NCBI RefSeq assembly: GCF_000949385.2
Contig: NZ_JYKO02000001.1
Span: forward strand, 2,256,620-2,320,619
DNA length: 64,000 bases
Origin: Pseudomonas sp. LFM046
GTDB taxonomy: Bacteria; Pseudomonadota; Gammaproteobacteria; Pseudomonadales; Pseudomonadaceae
Direction of reading: 5' to 3'
Part shown: positions 10,239 through 18,793 of the stretch, one piece after another
Numbering within the stretch: position 1 is the first letter of the stretch
Layout of the letters: every line of letters begins with the position of its first letter
The notes under the pieces: model-generated
The model's input: the letters and a program-made list of their open reading frames with translations, nothing else
Databases searched by the model: none
Told to the model about the DNA's origin: nothing
Position numbers and translations under genes: made by a program

Positions 10239-10355
10239 TACATGAGTTTCCATTTCGTGCAAGGGAAAAAGCTGCAGGCATGCGCAGGCAGCGCAAGACG
10301 CTCGGTCGCGAGGCGTATGAAGGGGGAAGGGACGGCAGGAGAAGAGGGGGGAAGT

Positions 10356-10375
10356 CGGGCCCCGCACGGGGCCCG
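10356..10375 (-). terminator. GC-rich hairpin after the TetR gene
   Basis: CGGGCCCC-GCAC-GGGGCCCG is a perfect 8-bp stem located 12 bases beyond the TetR stop codon. No U-tract follows directly, so strength is uncertain. Confidence 0.55.
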
Positions 10376-10387
10376 TCGGTGCGCAGA

Positions 10388-11092
10388 TTACTGTGCGGTG
10401 GCCTTGGCTTTGGACGAGCGCTTGGAGGCCTTCGGTGGGGAAATCAGGGTGATCAGCGCTTCGAGCAGCGCCTGCCCACGTTCCGCGCTGAAACGCTCGG
10501 GTTCGATCGGCAGCATCATCAGCCAGCCATCGCTGATGGCGCTCACCTGGTCGGCCAGCAGGTCGGCGGCGATATCGTCGCGGATCTTGCCCTGGCGCTG
10601 CCCATCCTCCAGGACCGAGGTGAAGACCTCGCGAAACCGGGCGTAGCGTTGCTTGATGACGCCGGCGAACGCCGGCTCGTGACGAGCGTGCGTGAGCAGT
10701 TGCAGCCAGGCCAGCCAGTTGCTCGGTTCGTCGGAACTGATCCAATCCAGCCACTGCTGGACGAGCGCCATGATGTCGATCTGCTCGCGATTGATTTCCA
10801 GGAGCGTGTCGACCCTGTCGAACAGATTCTGGGCGACCTCGCTGACCATTTCTTCCTTGTTGGCGAAGTAGTAGGTCACCGCGCCCGTGGTGCACCCGGC
10901 GTGCTGCGCCACCTTGCGCATCGAGGCACCGGCATAACCTTCCTGGGCGATCACTGTGATCGCCGCCGCCAGCAACTCGGCTCGCTTGGCATTGTGGTCA
11001 CCGACAGGCCGGCCCCTGCGTACGGCGGGTTCGGACTCGTTATCGCTCGCGCGCTGGGTTCCGGATTGGGGGCGGGTCTTGGCGTCAGGCAT
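10388..11092 (-). CDS. TetR-family regulator, BetI-like
   Basis: A 234-residue repressor with a basic, disordered N-terminus of about 30 residues, then the TetR helix-turn-helix (GYAGASMRKVAQHAGCTTGAVTYYF region, residues ~52-77), and a BetI-type C-terminal ligand domain containing the WLDWISSD segment. The last 15 residues are Lys/Ser/Ala rich. It is the only regulator inside the 13-kb minus-strand catabolic block, so it is the natural candidate to bind the repeated CATAAC-N4-GTTATG element found upstream of four transcription units here. I see no copy in front of its own gene. Ligand unknown. Confidence 0.88.
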   Translation of the reverse strand: MPDAKTRPQSGTQRASDNESEPAVRRGRPVGDHNAKRAELLAAAITVIAQEGYAGASMRKVAQHAGCTTGAVTYYFANKEEMVSEVAQNLFDRVDTLLEINREQIDIMALVQQWLDWISSDEPSNWLAWLQLLTHARHEPAFAGVIKQRYARFREVFTSVLEDGQRQGKIRDDIAADLLADQVSAISDGWLMMLPIEPERFSAERGQALLEALITLISPPKASKRSSKAKATAQ

Positions 11093-11247
11093 GGGGACTC
11101 GGGAACATCGTCAGGTCGGTTGGAAAGGTCGTGGCCGCTGGCTGCGACTCACCAGGGCGGCCCAGCATAGGGAAATTGCTGGAATAAAGCACCCACGGAG
11201 GGCCAGCGCCGGGGTGGGGCACTTCCGCCGGCCCCACCAGGTGCCCC

Positions 11248-11544
11248 TCAGTCGTCCGCGCGGAAGATCACCGGTGCGATGTTGGTGAAGTTTGGCACGT
11301 CGCTGATCACCTCGCGCGTCATCGGGGAGGCCAGGGCGGCATCGATTCCGGTCTGGTCGGCGAAACGCAGGATCACCATGCCGGCCAGGGGCTGGGGGGC
11401 GGCAGCGGGAAACAGGACCTCCGCCGATTGCAGGCCGAACTCGCCCCACGCGGCCTGGGCCAGTGGTAGGTGGGTGGACAGGTAGTAATCCCGGTCGAAG
11501 GTCGAGCCGGCGGCCAGGGGGTAGCTTACGGTCAGGGTAGCCAT
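11248..11544 (-). CDS. EthD-like / ferredoxin-fold small protein
   Basis: A 98-residue protein with the EthD pattern: an early FDRDYYLSTHLPLA (Tyr and His as in YYxxxHxP), then a MVILRFAD strand, and a C-terminal DVPNFTNIAPVI strand. Such proteins form dimeric alpha-beta barrels and occur beside oxidative catabolic genes, with roles that are mostly undefined. It is the third gene of the dioxygenase-Rid-EthD operon, 42 bases after the Rid gene. A GGGGCAC/GTGCCCC hairpin at about 11216-11247 follows the stop codon. Confidence 0.75.
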   Translation of the reverse strand: MATLTVSYPLAAGSTFDRDYYLSTHLPLAQAAWGEFGLQSAEVLFPAAAPQPLAGMVILRFADQTGIDAALASPMTREVISDVPNFTNIAPVIFRADD

Positions 11545-11586
11545 GGACAGTCCTTGTGCTTGTTGTGGATGAGGAAGGACACGGGT

Positions 11587-12003
11587 TCAGGCGTCGCCGC
11601 ATCCGGCGACGGCTATGGCGCGGATCTCCACGCGCAGTTCGGGAAGGGCGAGTTGCGAGATGCCGACGGCGGTCCAGGAGGGATAGCGGTCGGGGAAGTA
11701 GTGGTCCTTGACCTGGGTGAAGGCCGGCATGTCGCCCCGGAGGTCGGTGTGGAAGGTCATCAGCTCGACCACATCGGCCAGGCTGGCGCCGGCTGCTTCG
11801 AGGACGGACTTCAGGGCCTGGAAGGCCAACTGCGCTTGCTCCTCCATGTCCTTGCCCGGCGTCATCGCGGCGTCGATCCCCACCTGGCCGGAGACCCAGA
11901 TCATGTCGCCCACGCGGGTGGCCTGGGAGAAGTGGAAGTTGTCGTAGAACACCTGGGTCGGCGGCGGATTGATGGACTGTCGCTTGAGATTCTGGGCATT
12001 CAT
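11587..12003 (-). CDS. Rid-family protein lacking the catalytic arginine
   Basis: A 138-residue YjgF/YER057c/UK114 protein that aligns along its length with RidA. Where RidA has its key Arg105 (motif ARSxVEV), this protein reads PSWTAVGI, so the arginine is a tryptophan. It is therefore more like the Rid4-7 type groups, and imine deaminase activity is not assured. It lies 14 bases after the dioxygenase gene and belongs to the same operon. In a block with an amine oxidase it may handle an imine or enamine intermediate (inference). An AGAGGAG ribosome site precedes the ATG. Confidence 0.82.
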   Translation of the reverse strand: MNAQNLKRQSINPPPTQVFYDNFHFSQATRVGDMIWVSGQVGIDAAMTPGKDMEEQAQLAFQALKSVLEAAGASLADVVELMTFHTDLRGDMPAFTQVKDHYFPDRYPSWTAVGISQLALPELRVEIRAIAVAGCGDA

Positions 12004-12017
12004 CGTCGGCGCTCCTC

Positions 12018-12851
12018 TCAGACGAGTTGGCGGAAGGTTGGGTGGCGGAAAGGTTCGCCGGCGTTCAGGGTCGAGAGTTGCTCGCTGAACAGGACGCCTT
12101 GCCTCGGATAGCCCGAATCGCTGTGCTCCGGCAGCGGATGGAAGGTGGCGTCGTCGCCGAAGAAGCGGAAGACGAAGGTGTGGCGATCCGGGAAATCTGC
12201 GTCGACCGGTGCTCCGCCGTGGAGCGAGCCGGGGTGCAGCAGCACCACGTCCCCGGGCTCGGTGGCCCAGGACAGGATCTCGTAGGCGCCGGGGTTCATC
12301 CGGCGCTCGGCTTCGACATCGGGCAGGCGGGGCAGGGCGTCACCGCCATGCAGGGGCTGAGTCGGGTCATTGGGGTCGCGGAACGTGGTGCCGTCGTAGC
12401 GCGGGCCGCGATGGGAGCCACGCACGATCTCCAGCGCGTTCTTCCGGGGAACGGACTCGAAGCTGATCCAGGCATTGCCCCAGTGATGACCGGCCCAGGG
12501 CAGGTAGGAGGTGTCCTGGTGCCAGAGCGTGCGGGCGCCGTGCCCGCCGGCCTTGAGGAACACTTCCTCGGCGAAGTACCAGACGTTCTCCGAACCCCAG
12601 AGATCAGCGAACAGCTGGCCGAAGGGCAGGGAGGACACCAGCTCTTCCAGTCGTTCCTTGGCCAGCGGATTGGCGTTGTCGACGTGGGACTGCTGCTCGG
12701 TTCCATTGAACATCCGGGTAGCGTGGGGGCCGTGGTTTTCCACGGCCCAGTCGTACGCATCGCGGCACCGTGTCAGCTGCTCCTCGTTCAGCAGGCCTTT
12801 GATCAGGACCGTCCCGTCTTCCAGAAACGCCTTGCGTAGTGCGTCGTTCAT
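12018..12851 (-). CDS. Phytanoyl-CoA dioxygenase (PhyH) family oxygenase
   Basis: A 277-residue Fe(II)/2-oxoglutarate oxygenase. The HxD motif is WHQDTS (His111, Asp113). The distal ligand is in the GDVVLLHPGSLHGG segment, probably His211, and the following RHTFVFRF supplies a 2-oxoglutarate-binding Arg candidate. GGGAGA precedes the ATG. It leads a three-gene operon with Rid and EthD-like genes. The family hydroxylates acyl-CoAs, amino acids and many small molecules, and the substrate here is not predictable. Its promoter carries the shared operator, which links it to the amine/BVMO genes. Confidence 0.85.
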   Translation of the reverse strand: MNDALRKAFLEDGTVLIKGLLNEEQLTRCRDAYDWAVENHGPHATRMFNGTEQQSHVDNANPLAKERLEELVSSLPFGQLFADLWGSENVWYFAEEVFLKAGGHGARTLWHQDTSYLPWAGHHWGNAWISFESVPRKNALEIVRGSHRGPRYDGTTFRDPNDPTQPLHGGDALPRLPDVEAERRMNPGAYEILSWATEPGDVVLLHPGSLHGGAPVDADFPDRHTFVFRFFGDDATFHPLPEHSDSGYPRQGVLFSEQLSTLNAGEPFRHPTFRQLV

Positions 12852-12912
12852 GGTGCTGTCTCCCAGGAAGTTTCACTAAGGTAAGCCGGAGCGTAGCAGT
12901 CACATTTAATTA

Positions 12913-12933
12913 GCGCAACGACTGTTATGTTAA
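12913..12933 (-). promoter_or_regulatory. Putative TetR operator upstream of the PhyH operon
   Basis: CGCAAC-GACT-GTTATG (12914-12929) matches the site at 6398-6413 at 12 of 16 positions, including the whole of both halves, and is followed by TTAA. It lies about 60-80 bases upstream of the dioxygenase ATG. The remaining bases to 13105 contain nothing else I can name. Confidence 0.57.
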
Positions 12934-13105
12934 TAAGTGGAGCGCCGTTATTGCCGGAATCCAGAAGGCCGATATCGGGCTGTAGGGCACGTCTTCACTT
13001 CAATTACGTCCCGGCAACGCCTTCTCCATCTGTCCCCTGCGCTGGTCGCTGATATGTCCACCACGCTATAGTCCGCGCCCCTCCAATCCCTCTCGGTAGC
13101 TTGCT

Positions 13106-13306
13106 ATGGACGAAGACCTCGACCTCCCGGAACCCGAGCACGATTACCTGCTGGACAACGGCGACGATCTGGACGACGAGTTCGATGATGAGGAGGCGGA
13201 CCCGCTGGATGCCCCGGAAGGGGCGTGCGATTACTGCGGCGAGCTTACCGATCGGACGGACCGGCGCGGTCAGTTCGTCTGTGCTGACTGCGCCGATCCG
13301 GATTAG
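13106..13306 (+). CDS. Small acidic zinc-ribbon protein
   Basis: A 66-residue protein whose first 40 residues are dominated by Asp and Glu. They are followed by two CxxC pairs (Cys41/Cys44 and Cys59/Cys62) that would form a zinc knuckle. It converges on and overlaps by 4 bases the DUF882 gene on the other strand. No strong ribosome site is visible, but the clean CxxC-N14-CxxC arrangement supports a real gene. The function is unknown. Confidence 0.68.
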   Translation: MDEDLDLPEPEHDYLLDNGDDLDDEFDDEEADPLDAPEGACDYCGELTDRTDRRGQFVCADCADPD

Positions 13307-13971
13307 CTGTAACCCTCATCCCCATCCAGCACGGCAAGTGCCCATTCCTCCTGGCCGGGCTCCAGCAGTTCGGCCACGCGCCAGGTTCGGACGCGCCCTA
13401 CATCGACGTGGATGAAGCCCTTCGAGGGATAGAAGCCCACACCGCCGGCGCCGATGCCCCGGACCAGCTTGCCCAGCCGTTCGACGCTCACGCCAGGAAT
13501 GCGGATGTCGGCGGCCATGCCGCGGATATGCAGGGAATGCCTGGCGGCACCCTCCAGCGTGGCGTTGTGTTGCGGGGTGCGGTAGCCGCTGTTGACGAGG
13601 ATGCGCGTGGGCAGCTTGTTGATGCGCAACCACGCCTGGATCAGGAAGAGCAGGTCGAACAGCTTGACGTTGATCTTGACCGTGGACTTGTACTTCACGT
13701 CTCGCAGGATGCGGCAGCCCTGGCGGTAGCCGGCCATGTCCCAGCCCTTGCCCTTGCGGAAATAGCAAAAGCTGGCGACTTCGCCGGATGCAGGGCGCTC
13801 CAGGCGCAGGTAGCGGTCGCGATTGAGGATGCGGGCATGGATGTTCTGGGGCCGCCGGAGGGTCACGTCGATCCTGGCGGCGGCCGCATCACCGGTCACC
13901 AGCAGCGCAGTGAAGGCGGCGAAGGCCTTGAGCAACTGGCGTCGTGATATGCCTGGGGTGGAAGCAGCCAT
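13303..13971 (-). CDS. DUF882 / YcbK-like M15 peptidase-family protein, Tat signal
   Basis: A 222-residue exported protein. The N-terminus SRRQLLKA followed by a hydrophobic run is a twin-arginine signal. The C-terminal half has the M15-type metallopeptidase motifs SGYRTP, SLHIRGMAADI (SxHxxGxAxD) and FIHVDVG, which give the zinc ligands. YcbK/MepK of E. coli is a murein endopeptidase, so a cell-wall role in the periplasm is likely. It is monocistronic, and the gene upstream on the same strand is the tiny lipoprotein behind a terminator. Confidence 0.85.
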   Translation of the reverse strand: MAASTPGISRRQLLKAFAAFTALLVTGDAAAARIDVTLRRPQNIHARILNRDRYLRLERPASGEVASFCYFRKGKGWDMAGYRQGCRILRDVKYKSTVKINVKLFDLLFLIQAWLRINKLPTRILVNSGYRTPQHNATLEGAARHSLHIRGMAADIRIPGVSVERLGKLVRGIGAGGVGFYPSKGFIHVDVGRVRTWRVAELLEPGQEEWALAVLDGDEGYS

Positions 13972-14042
13972 GGCTGACCGCTCTTCATGGGCCGGGTTCC
14001 CGACTATACACCCGGTCGAACAGGCTCCGGGACCTCATTGGA

Positions 14043-14064
14043 AAGCCCCGCATTTGCGGGGCTT
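14043..14064 (-). terminator. Intrinsic terminator after the small lipoprotein gene
   Basis: AAGCCCCGC-ATTT-GCGGGGCTT is a perfect 9-bp stem with an A/T-flanked end, placed 8 bases after the stop codon at 14072. Confidence 0.75.
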
Positions 14065-14071
14065 GCAGGGT

Positions 14072-14242
14072 TCAGCGGTGGCCTCTCCTGTACCCGCCCC
14101 TGTACCAATCATCATGGTCGCGGTGACTGTCCCAGCCGCCACGGTAGTGGTCGTGGTCATGGTCGTAGCGGTAAATGATGCACCCCCCGCTGCTGGCAAG
14201 AACGGCGGCCAGCAGGGTAACTCTGATGACGTGGCCAAGCAT
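14072..14242 (-). CDS. Small His/Asp/Tyr/Arg-rich lipoprotein
   Basis: A 56-codon gene, below the length at which genes are usually called. It has a GAGAGG ribosome site nine bases before the ATG and a hydrophobic signal followed by a lipobox-like SGGC (Cys21). The 35-residue mature part is rich in His, Asp, Tyr, Trp and Arg in a repeating Tyr-Asp-His pattern. A terminator follows directly. The His/Asp richness suggests metal or polyanion contact at the envelope, but no family is recognised. Confidence 0.65.
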   Translation of the reverse strand: MLGHVIRVTLLAAVLASSGGCIIYRYDHDHDHYRGGWDSHRDHDDWYRGGYRRGHR

Positions 14243-14321
14243 GGGCGGTACCTCTCAAGGCAAGGGAAATGACTCCCCATACCTTTGAGACAGTCCAGAG
14301 GTGGAAAGGGTCGGCTCGGGT

Positions 14322-14696
14322 TCAGTCTTCCGGGCGTTCCAGGCGCTGGGCGATGAGTTCCAGCAGGAGAAGGTCCTGCTCCACCAGGCGACCCTGGCTG
14401 GCGGCCTGCATGAGTCGGTCCAGCACCTGGCGCGAGCGAAGGCTGAGCTTCTCTTCAGGCTCGTAACGGCCTTCTTCGGATTCGGCAATCAGCATGGCGG
14501 GATTCAGCAGGTCGTTGAGCGTCACCCTCAACGCCTTGGCGATTCGCCTCAGGTCATCGAACGAGGGTTCCCGGGTGTCCCTTTCGTAGTTACCGATGCG
14601 GGATTGGGACTCCCAACCACACTCATTGGCCAGGGCCTGCTGCGAGAGTCCTTTCACCTTTCGGTAGTGCGCGATGCGCGATCCAAGCGTGTTCAT
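14322..14696 (-). CDS. XRE-family transcriptional regulator
   Basis: A 124-residue protein with a Cro/CI helix-turn-helix in the first 65 residues (IAHYRKVKGLSQQALANECG, SRIGNYERDTREPS, DDLRRIAKAL) and a helical C-terminal tail. It is monocistronic. An inverted repeat 37-72 bases upstream of the start looks like its autoregulatory operator. The function of its regulon is unknown. Confidence 0.85.
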   Translation of the reverse strand: MNTLGSRIAHYRKVKGLSQQALANECGWESQSRIGNYERDTREPSFDDLRRIAKALRVTLNDLLNPAMLIAESEEGRYEPEEKLSLRSRQVLDRLMQAASQGRLVEQDLLLLELIAQRLERPED

Positions 14697-14733
14697 GCCG
14701 CGAATCTTAATGACGGAATGAATCGTCCCTGGT

Positions 14734-14768
14734 TCACTTATCGTGTTTGCGTAATAAGCGAAACGTGA
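14734..14768. promoter_or_regulatory. Inverted-repeat operator candidate upstream of the XRE gene
   Basis: TCACTTATCG and CGAAACGTGA match as an inverted repeat at 8 of 10 positions, 15 bases apart, with a nested CTTAT/ATAAG pair. The region is AT-rich against its surroundings and lies between the XRE gene and the rightward small ORF at 14787. Confidence 0.45.
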
Positions 14769-14786
14769 TTATCGTAGGCCGCAGCC

Positions 14787-14900
14787 ATGGCTCTGCCAAG
14801 CCCCTTCAAGGATGACGAGGAAAACCCGCATGGCCAGGGCGGTTCCGCCATTACCAGGAGGATCGAGGTTCGGGATCGCAGTGTCTCGATACTGCGATGA
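14787..14900 (+). CDS. Possible 37-residue peptide divergent from the XRE gene
   Basis: A short rightward frame begins just past the operator candidate and encodes a charged peptide ending in VSILR. No strong ribosome site is visible and I recognise no family. The rest of the gap up to 15009 holds two small hairpins (near 14877 and 14908) but no convincing gene. Confidence 0.25.
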   Translation: MALPSPFKDDEENPHGQGGSAITRRIEVRDRSVSILR

Positions 14901-15009
14901 CCCTGGCACCGCATGTCGCAATGCGGTGTGGCGGCGGCGCCATCCAGGCCGCAACTGCAGCGGCCCCTGGGATACAGGGCTACCCCGCTGATGTGATCCC
15001 CTGCTTCTA

Positions 15010-15047
15010 ACAAGCCCCCTGTCCGCGCAAGCGGGCAGGGGGCTTGT
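15010..15047 (-). terminator. Strong terminator after the chemoreceptor gene
   Basis: ACAAGCCCCCTGTCCGC and GCGGGCAGGGGGCTTGT form a 17-bp stem (one G-U pair) with a GCAA loop, 4 bases beyond the stop of the minus-strand chemoreceptor. Confidence 0.8.
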
Positions 15048-15051
15048 GCGT

Positions 15052-17016
15052 TCAGGCGAGGCGGAAGCGGTTGACCTCGGTCTGCAGTTCGCTGCCCAGG
15101 CGGGCAAGGTCGATGCTGGCGGCGGATGTTTCCTCGGTGGCGGCGGCGGATTGCTCCGCCACATCACGAATGTTGGTGACGCTGCGGTTGATCTCCTCGG
15201 CCACCGCGCTTTGTTGCTCGGCGGCTGTGGCGATCTGCTGGTTGAGTTGCTGGATGTTGGAGACGGAACTGTTGATGGCCTCCAGGGCGTCGCCGGCCTG
15301 CTTGGCCGCGTCCACGGTATCGCCGGCCTGGGTGCGGCTGCGTCCCATCATGTCCACGGCGCTCTGGGCACCATCCTGCAGGGTGCTGACCAACTGTTCT
15401 ATCTGGGTGGTGGACTCCTGGGTGCGGCGGGCAAGGGCCCGTACCTCGTCCGCCACGACGGCGAACCCGCGTCCCGCTTCGCCGGCCCGGGCTGCTTCGA
15501 TGGCCGCATTGAGGGCGAGCAGGTTGGTCTGTTCAGCGATGCTCTTGATCACATCGAGCACGGCACCAATGTTGGTGCTGTCATGCTTGAGCCGCTCGAT
15601 GGCGCCGGCCGACTGTTCAATGGCCCGGGCCAGGCTTTCGATGCGCTGGATGGCTTGCTGTACCACGGCGGTCCCGTGCTGCGCCTGGCGGTCGGCGTGG
15701 CCGGCGGAGTCGGCGGCAGATTCGGCGTTGCGGGCGACGTCCTGCACCGTGGTGACCATCTGGTGCATGGCCGTGGCCACTTGCTCGGTTTCCATCTTCT
15801 GCTGGGTGACGCCGGCGCTGGTCTGCTCGGTGACAGCGGACATCTCCTCGGCGGCGGTGGCCAGCTGTTCGATGCCATTGCTGAGACGCGTGAGCAGGCC
15901 CCGCAGGCTTTCGGTCATGTCCTGCATGGCCTGCATCAGTTGACCTAGTTCGTCCTTGCGGTCGCTGTGGATGTCCGAGGTCAGGTCGCCGGCTGCCACC
16001 TTGCGGGCCTGGTGCACGGCCTGGCGCAAGGGCGTGACGATCAGTTGGGCGATCAGCAAGGCCGCCAGCAGCCCGACCACGAAACCGATGGCGGCCGAGC
16101 TGGCGAGGATGGTCTTGGCCTGACGGGCGTCGGCTTCCAGCAATTGCAGCTGCATGTTGAGTGCGTCGGTGGAAGAGTCCGAGATGCCCGAGGCGCGAGT
16201 AGCGAGTTCGGACTCGGATTTGTCGTGGGACTGAACGCTTTGTTGCAGGTTGGCGAACTCGCTGCGGTAGCGCTCGATCTGCTTGCGTGCCGAAACGAGG
16301 TCTTCCTGGGCGCTGGGATCGCCGATCCGGGCGGCCAGCTCATCGGCCCGGTCATCGAGGGAGTCGAAGAGAGCGTTGAGCTTGTCGGCGTCCTGGTTGT
16401 CGCCGCGCATGATGAAGTTCTTCTCGTGGCGCCGTGCGGCGAGCATGTCCTTGGCCATGCCCGAGGCGTGGTTCGCGCTTTCCAGGGCGCGAATGCCATT
16501 CTCGTCGCCGCTCTGGCGGATTTGCTGCAAGGCCTCCTGGGTCAGGTGCTGTTCCAGTTCGTCGAACTGCTTGAGCGCCTCGCGGGCCGCTTCCTCCATG
16601 CTCGCCTGGGTGTCGCGCTTGCCGTGCTCGGCTTCTACCAGCGCGGCCAGTTTCAGTTGGTATTGGCCGAGATCCGTCTGGATCTGTTTCATCAGGTCGA
16701 TGGTTCTGGGGATGGTCATCACCTTCAGGGCGTTGTCGGCGATGCCCTGGATCTCCCCGATGATCTGCAATGCGCTGCGGATGGACTGCTCGTCGCTGCG
16801 GATGATGAAGTCTTTTTCGTGCTGGCGAACCTGGTAGAGCTTGGTGTCGATTTCACTGACCCGCAGCAGGATGTCGAAACGGTGCAGGGCGCCCTCCAGT
16901 GCACGCCAGCTGGTCCAGGCCACGAGCAGGGTGATGGCGAGAACCAGGCCGAATCCGGTGAGCAGCTTCTGGCGGACGCTGAGGTCGTTGAAAAAGCACT
17001 GGATCGGGCCGTTCAT
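15052..17016 (-). CDS. Methyl-accepting chemotaxis protein with helical sensor domain
   Basis: A 654-residue chemoreceptor. A membrane segment at about residues 20-40 is followed by a ~240-residue, all-helical periplasmic region typical of HBM (McpS-like) sensors. Then come a second membrane segment ([17 protein letters not shown]), a HAMP domain, and the MCP signalling hairpin with [21 protein letters not shown] start at the ATG at 17016, as the 43 codons upstream are proline-rich and precede the natural [10 protein letters not shown] opening. It lacks a C-terminal CheR-binding pentapeptide. HBM receptors often bind TCA-cycle acids, but the ligand here is unknown. Confidence 0.88.
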   Translation of the reverse strand: MNGPIQCFFNDLSVRQKLLTGFGLVLAITLLVAWTSWRALEGALHRFDILLRVSEIDTKLYQVRQHEKDFIIRSDEQSIRSALQIIGEIQGIADNALKVMTIPRTIDLMKQIQTDLGQYQLKLAALVEAEHGKRDTQASMEEAAREALKQFDELEQHLTQEALQQIRQSGDENGIRALESANHASGMAKDMLAARRHEKNFIMRGDNQDADKLNALFDSLDDRADELAARIGDPSAQEDLVSARKQIERYRSEFANLQQSVQSHDKSESELATRASGISDSSTDALNMQLQLLEADARQAKTILASSAAIGFVVGLLAALLIAQLIVTPLRQAVHQARKVAAGDLTSDIHSDRKDELGQLMQAMQDMTESLRGLLTRLSNGIEQLATAAEEMSAVTEQTSAGVTQQKMETEQVATAMHQMVTTVQDVARNAESAADSAGHADRQAQHGTAVVQQAIQRIESLARAIEQSAGAIERLKHDSTNIGAVLDVIKSIAEQTNLLALNAAIEAARAGEAGRGFAVVADEVRALARRTQESTTQIEQLVSTLQDGAQSAVDMMGRSRTQAGDTVDAAKQAGDALEAINSSVSNIQQLNQQIATAAEQQSAVAEEINRSVTNIRDVAEQSAAATEETSAASIDLARLGSELQTEVNRFRLA

Positions 17017-17290
17017 GACGCACGGCTCGCATCGAGGTGGCGATTGGGGAGAGAAAGGACGCGCGAAAGGCTGGGGCAGGCGGGGAAGGGCATCGTTTGA
17101 CTTCCTGTCAGCGGGCGCCATCCGAAACTGATGGCTTAGAGCCACCTATATAGACGCCCCATTTTCGTGCTGCCCAGTTTGCGGACGGACGGCTCATCGT
17201 TGTCATGGATAGGCACTATCGAGACAACTGATTTCTATTGATCGACTCCGGCCCATAGTCTTTGCCCCATGCAAGGCGATGGAGGTGGTT

Positions 17291-17500
17291 ATGTCCCGCG
17301 TTGATGTCATGTCCCTGGTGGGTACCGCAGTTCCGGAGTCGCTTCGGGCCGCCGGCCATATGGCCTGCTGGTTCGTGGTGGTGGATGGCGAGATGCGTTC
17401 CGGCCCCTTCACCTCTCGGGAAGCGGCGGGTGCCAGCAAGTCGATCTGGCTGCTGGAACTGGCACGACGCCAGCGAGGCGCCTACGGCCTGGCAGCCTGA
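17291..17500 (+). CDS. Small hypothetical protein
   Basis: A 69-residue protein beginning at the ATG at 17291, which has GGAGGTGG ideally placed upstream. It contains a central WFVVVDGEMRSGPF segment and an amphipathic C-terminal helix. A good intrinsic terminator follows 46 bases after the stop, which supports an independent short transcript. No domain recognised. Confidence 0.6.
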   Translation: MSRVDVMSLVGTAVPESLRAAGHMACWFVVVDGEMRSGPFTSREAAGASKSIWLLELARRQRGAYGLAA

Positions 17501-17546
17501 GTCACACCGCCATCGCTCAACCTTTTTGTTCCTCGCTCCTCCTTTG

Positions 17547-17570
17547 GCCCGCCTTTATGGCGGGCATTTT
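17547..17570 (+). terminator. Intrinsic terminator between the small gene and earP
   Basis: GCCCGCC-TTTAT-GGCGGGC followed by ATTTTGTTTG: a 7-bp GC stem with a T-rich tail. Confidence 0.75.
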
Positions 17571-17622
17571 GTTTGTGCGACCGGCGACTTGGTTAAACTG
17601 CGCTTTTTTCCGGACGCGCATC

Positions 17623-18750
17623 GTGAAGTGGGACATTTTCTGCAACGTCGTCGATAACTTCGGTGACATTGGCGTGACCTGGCGCCTGGCTCGCCAACTG
17701 GCGGCCGAGCATGGCCAGATCGTGCGCCTCTGGGTGGACGAGCCGGCGGTATTCGCACCGCTGTGCCCCCAGGCCGACCCCGAAGCCGAATCCCAACTGC
17801 AGCAAGGCGTCGAGATTCGCCACTGGCGCTGGGATTGGCAGCCCGTGGAGGCGGCGGACGTGGTCATCGAGGCCTTCGCCTGTCAGTTGCCGGAGCAATA
17901 CCTGGAGGCGATGGCCGCTCGCGCTGAGCCGCCCCGTTGGCTGAATCTGGAATACCTCAGTGCCGAGGATTGGGTGGGTGGCTGCCATGGCTTGCCGTCG
18001 TTCCAACCCAATGGCCTGCAGAAGACCTTCTACTTTCCCGGTTTCACCGACGATTCCGGCGGCCTGCTGCGCGAGGCGGCGCTGCTTGAGCGTCGCCAGG
18101 CATTCCAGTCCGGCCCTGGCGCCCGCAAGGCGTTCCTTGAGGAACTGGGTGTAGCGTTGGAGCCCGACGCGCTGCTGATCTCGCTCTTCGCCTACGAAAA
18201 CAGCGCCCTGGCCGGCTGGCTCGACGCTTTGGCGGCAGGGGCGCAGCAGGTGCAGTTGCTGGTGCCGGTCGGCCGCGTGCTGGCAGATCTGGCGCGCTGG
18301 CTGGGCGAGGAAAAGCTGCACGCAGGGGCCTGCTTCCGCCGGGGCAGCCTGGCGATCCAGGTTCTGCCATTCGTCAGCCAGGAGGATTACGATCGACTTC
18401 TCTGGTGCTGCGATTTCAACGCAGTCCGCGGCGAGGACTCCTTCGTCCGCGCGCAGTGGGCCGGCCAGCCGTTCCTCTGGCATATCTATCAGCAGGAAGA
18501 GGGCGCCCACTGGGACAAGCTGGAGGCCTTCCTCACCGTCTATTGCCGTGAGTTGTCGCCTGCTGCGGCTGTCGCGCTGACCGCAAGCTGGCGGGCCTGG
18601 AACAGGGGCGAGGGCATGGGGCAAGCCTGGTCGGGGCTGCTGGAACAGTGGCCGGAGTTGCGGCACCACGCCGAGCGCTGGTGTCAGGCGCAGGCTGCGC
18701 GAGTCGACCTCGCGACGGGTCTGGTGCAGTTTTGTACAAAACCGCTATGA
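17623..18750 (+). CDS. earP: EF-P arginine rhamnosyltransferase
   Basis: A 375-residue inverting glycosyltransferase that transfers rhamnose from dTDP-rhamnose to Arg32 of EF-P. I choose the GTG at 17623 because the family begins immediately with WDIFCxVVDNxGDIG. Asp11 and Asp15 here correspond to the catalytic pair described for P. putida EarP, and [10 protein letters not shown] is the conserved nucleotide-sugar region. Its target gene efp starts 43 bases downstream, the usual arrangement. Length and motifs are intact. Confidence 0.95.
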   Translation: MKWDIFCNVVDNFGDIGVTWRLARQLAAEHGQIVRLWVDEPAVFAPLCPQADPEAESQLQQGVEIRHWRWDWQPVEAADVVIEAFACQLPEQYLEAMAARAEPPRWLNLEYLSAEDWVGGCHGLPSFQPNGLQKTFYFPGFTDDSGGLLREAALLERRQAFQSGPGARKAFLEELGVALEPDALLISLFAYENSALAGWLDALAAGAQQVQLLVPVGRVLADLARWLGEEKLHAGACFRRGSLAIQVLPFVSQEDYDRLLWCCDFNAVRGEDSFVRAQWAGQPFLWHIYQQEEGAHWDKLEAFLTVYCRELSPAAAVALTASWRAWNRGEGMGQAWSGLLEQWPELRHHAERWCQAQAARVDLATGLVQFCTKPL

Positions 18751-18793
18751 TACGCGGCCTGTTTTTTGTCACCCATCCACATCGGATATTCGT

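Noticed and set aside
15967-17100. A 377-codon plus-strand frame opposite the chemoreceptor
   Set aside because: Shadow of the MCP coding strand, with no start signal.
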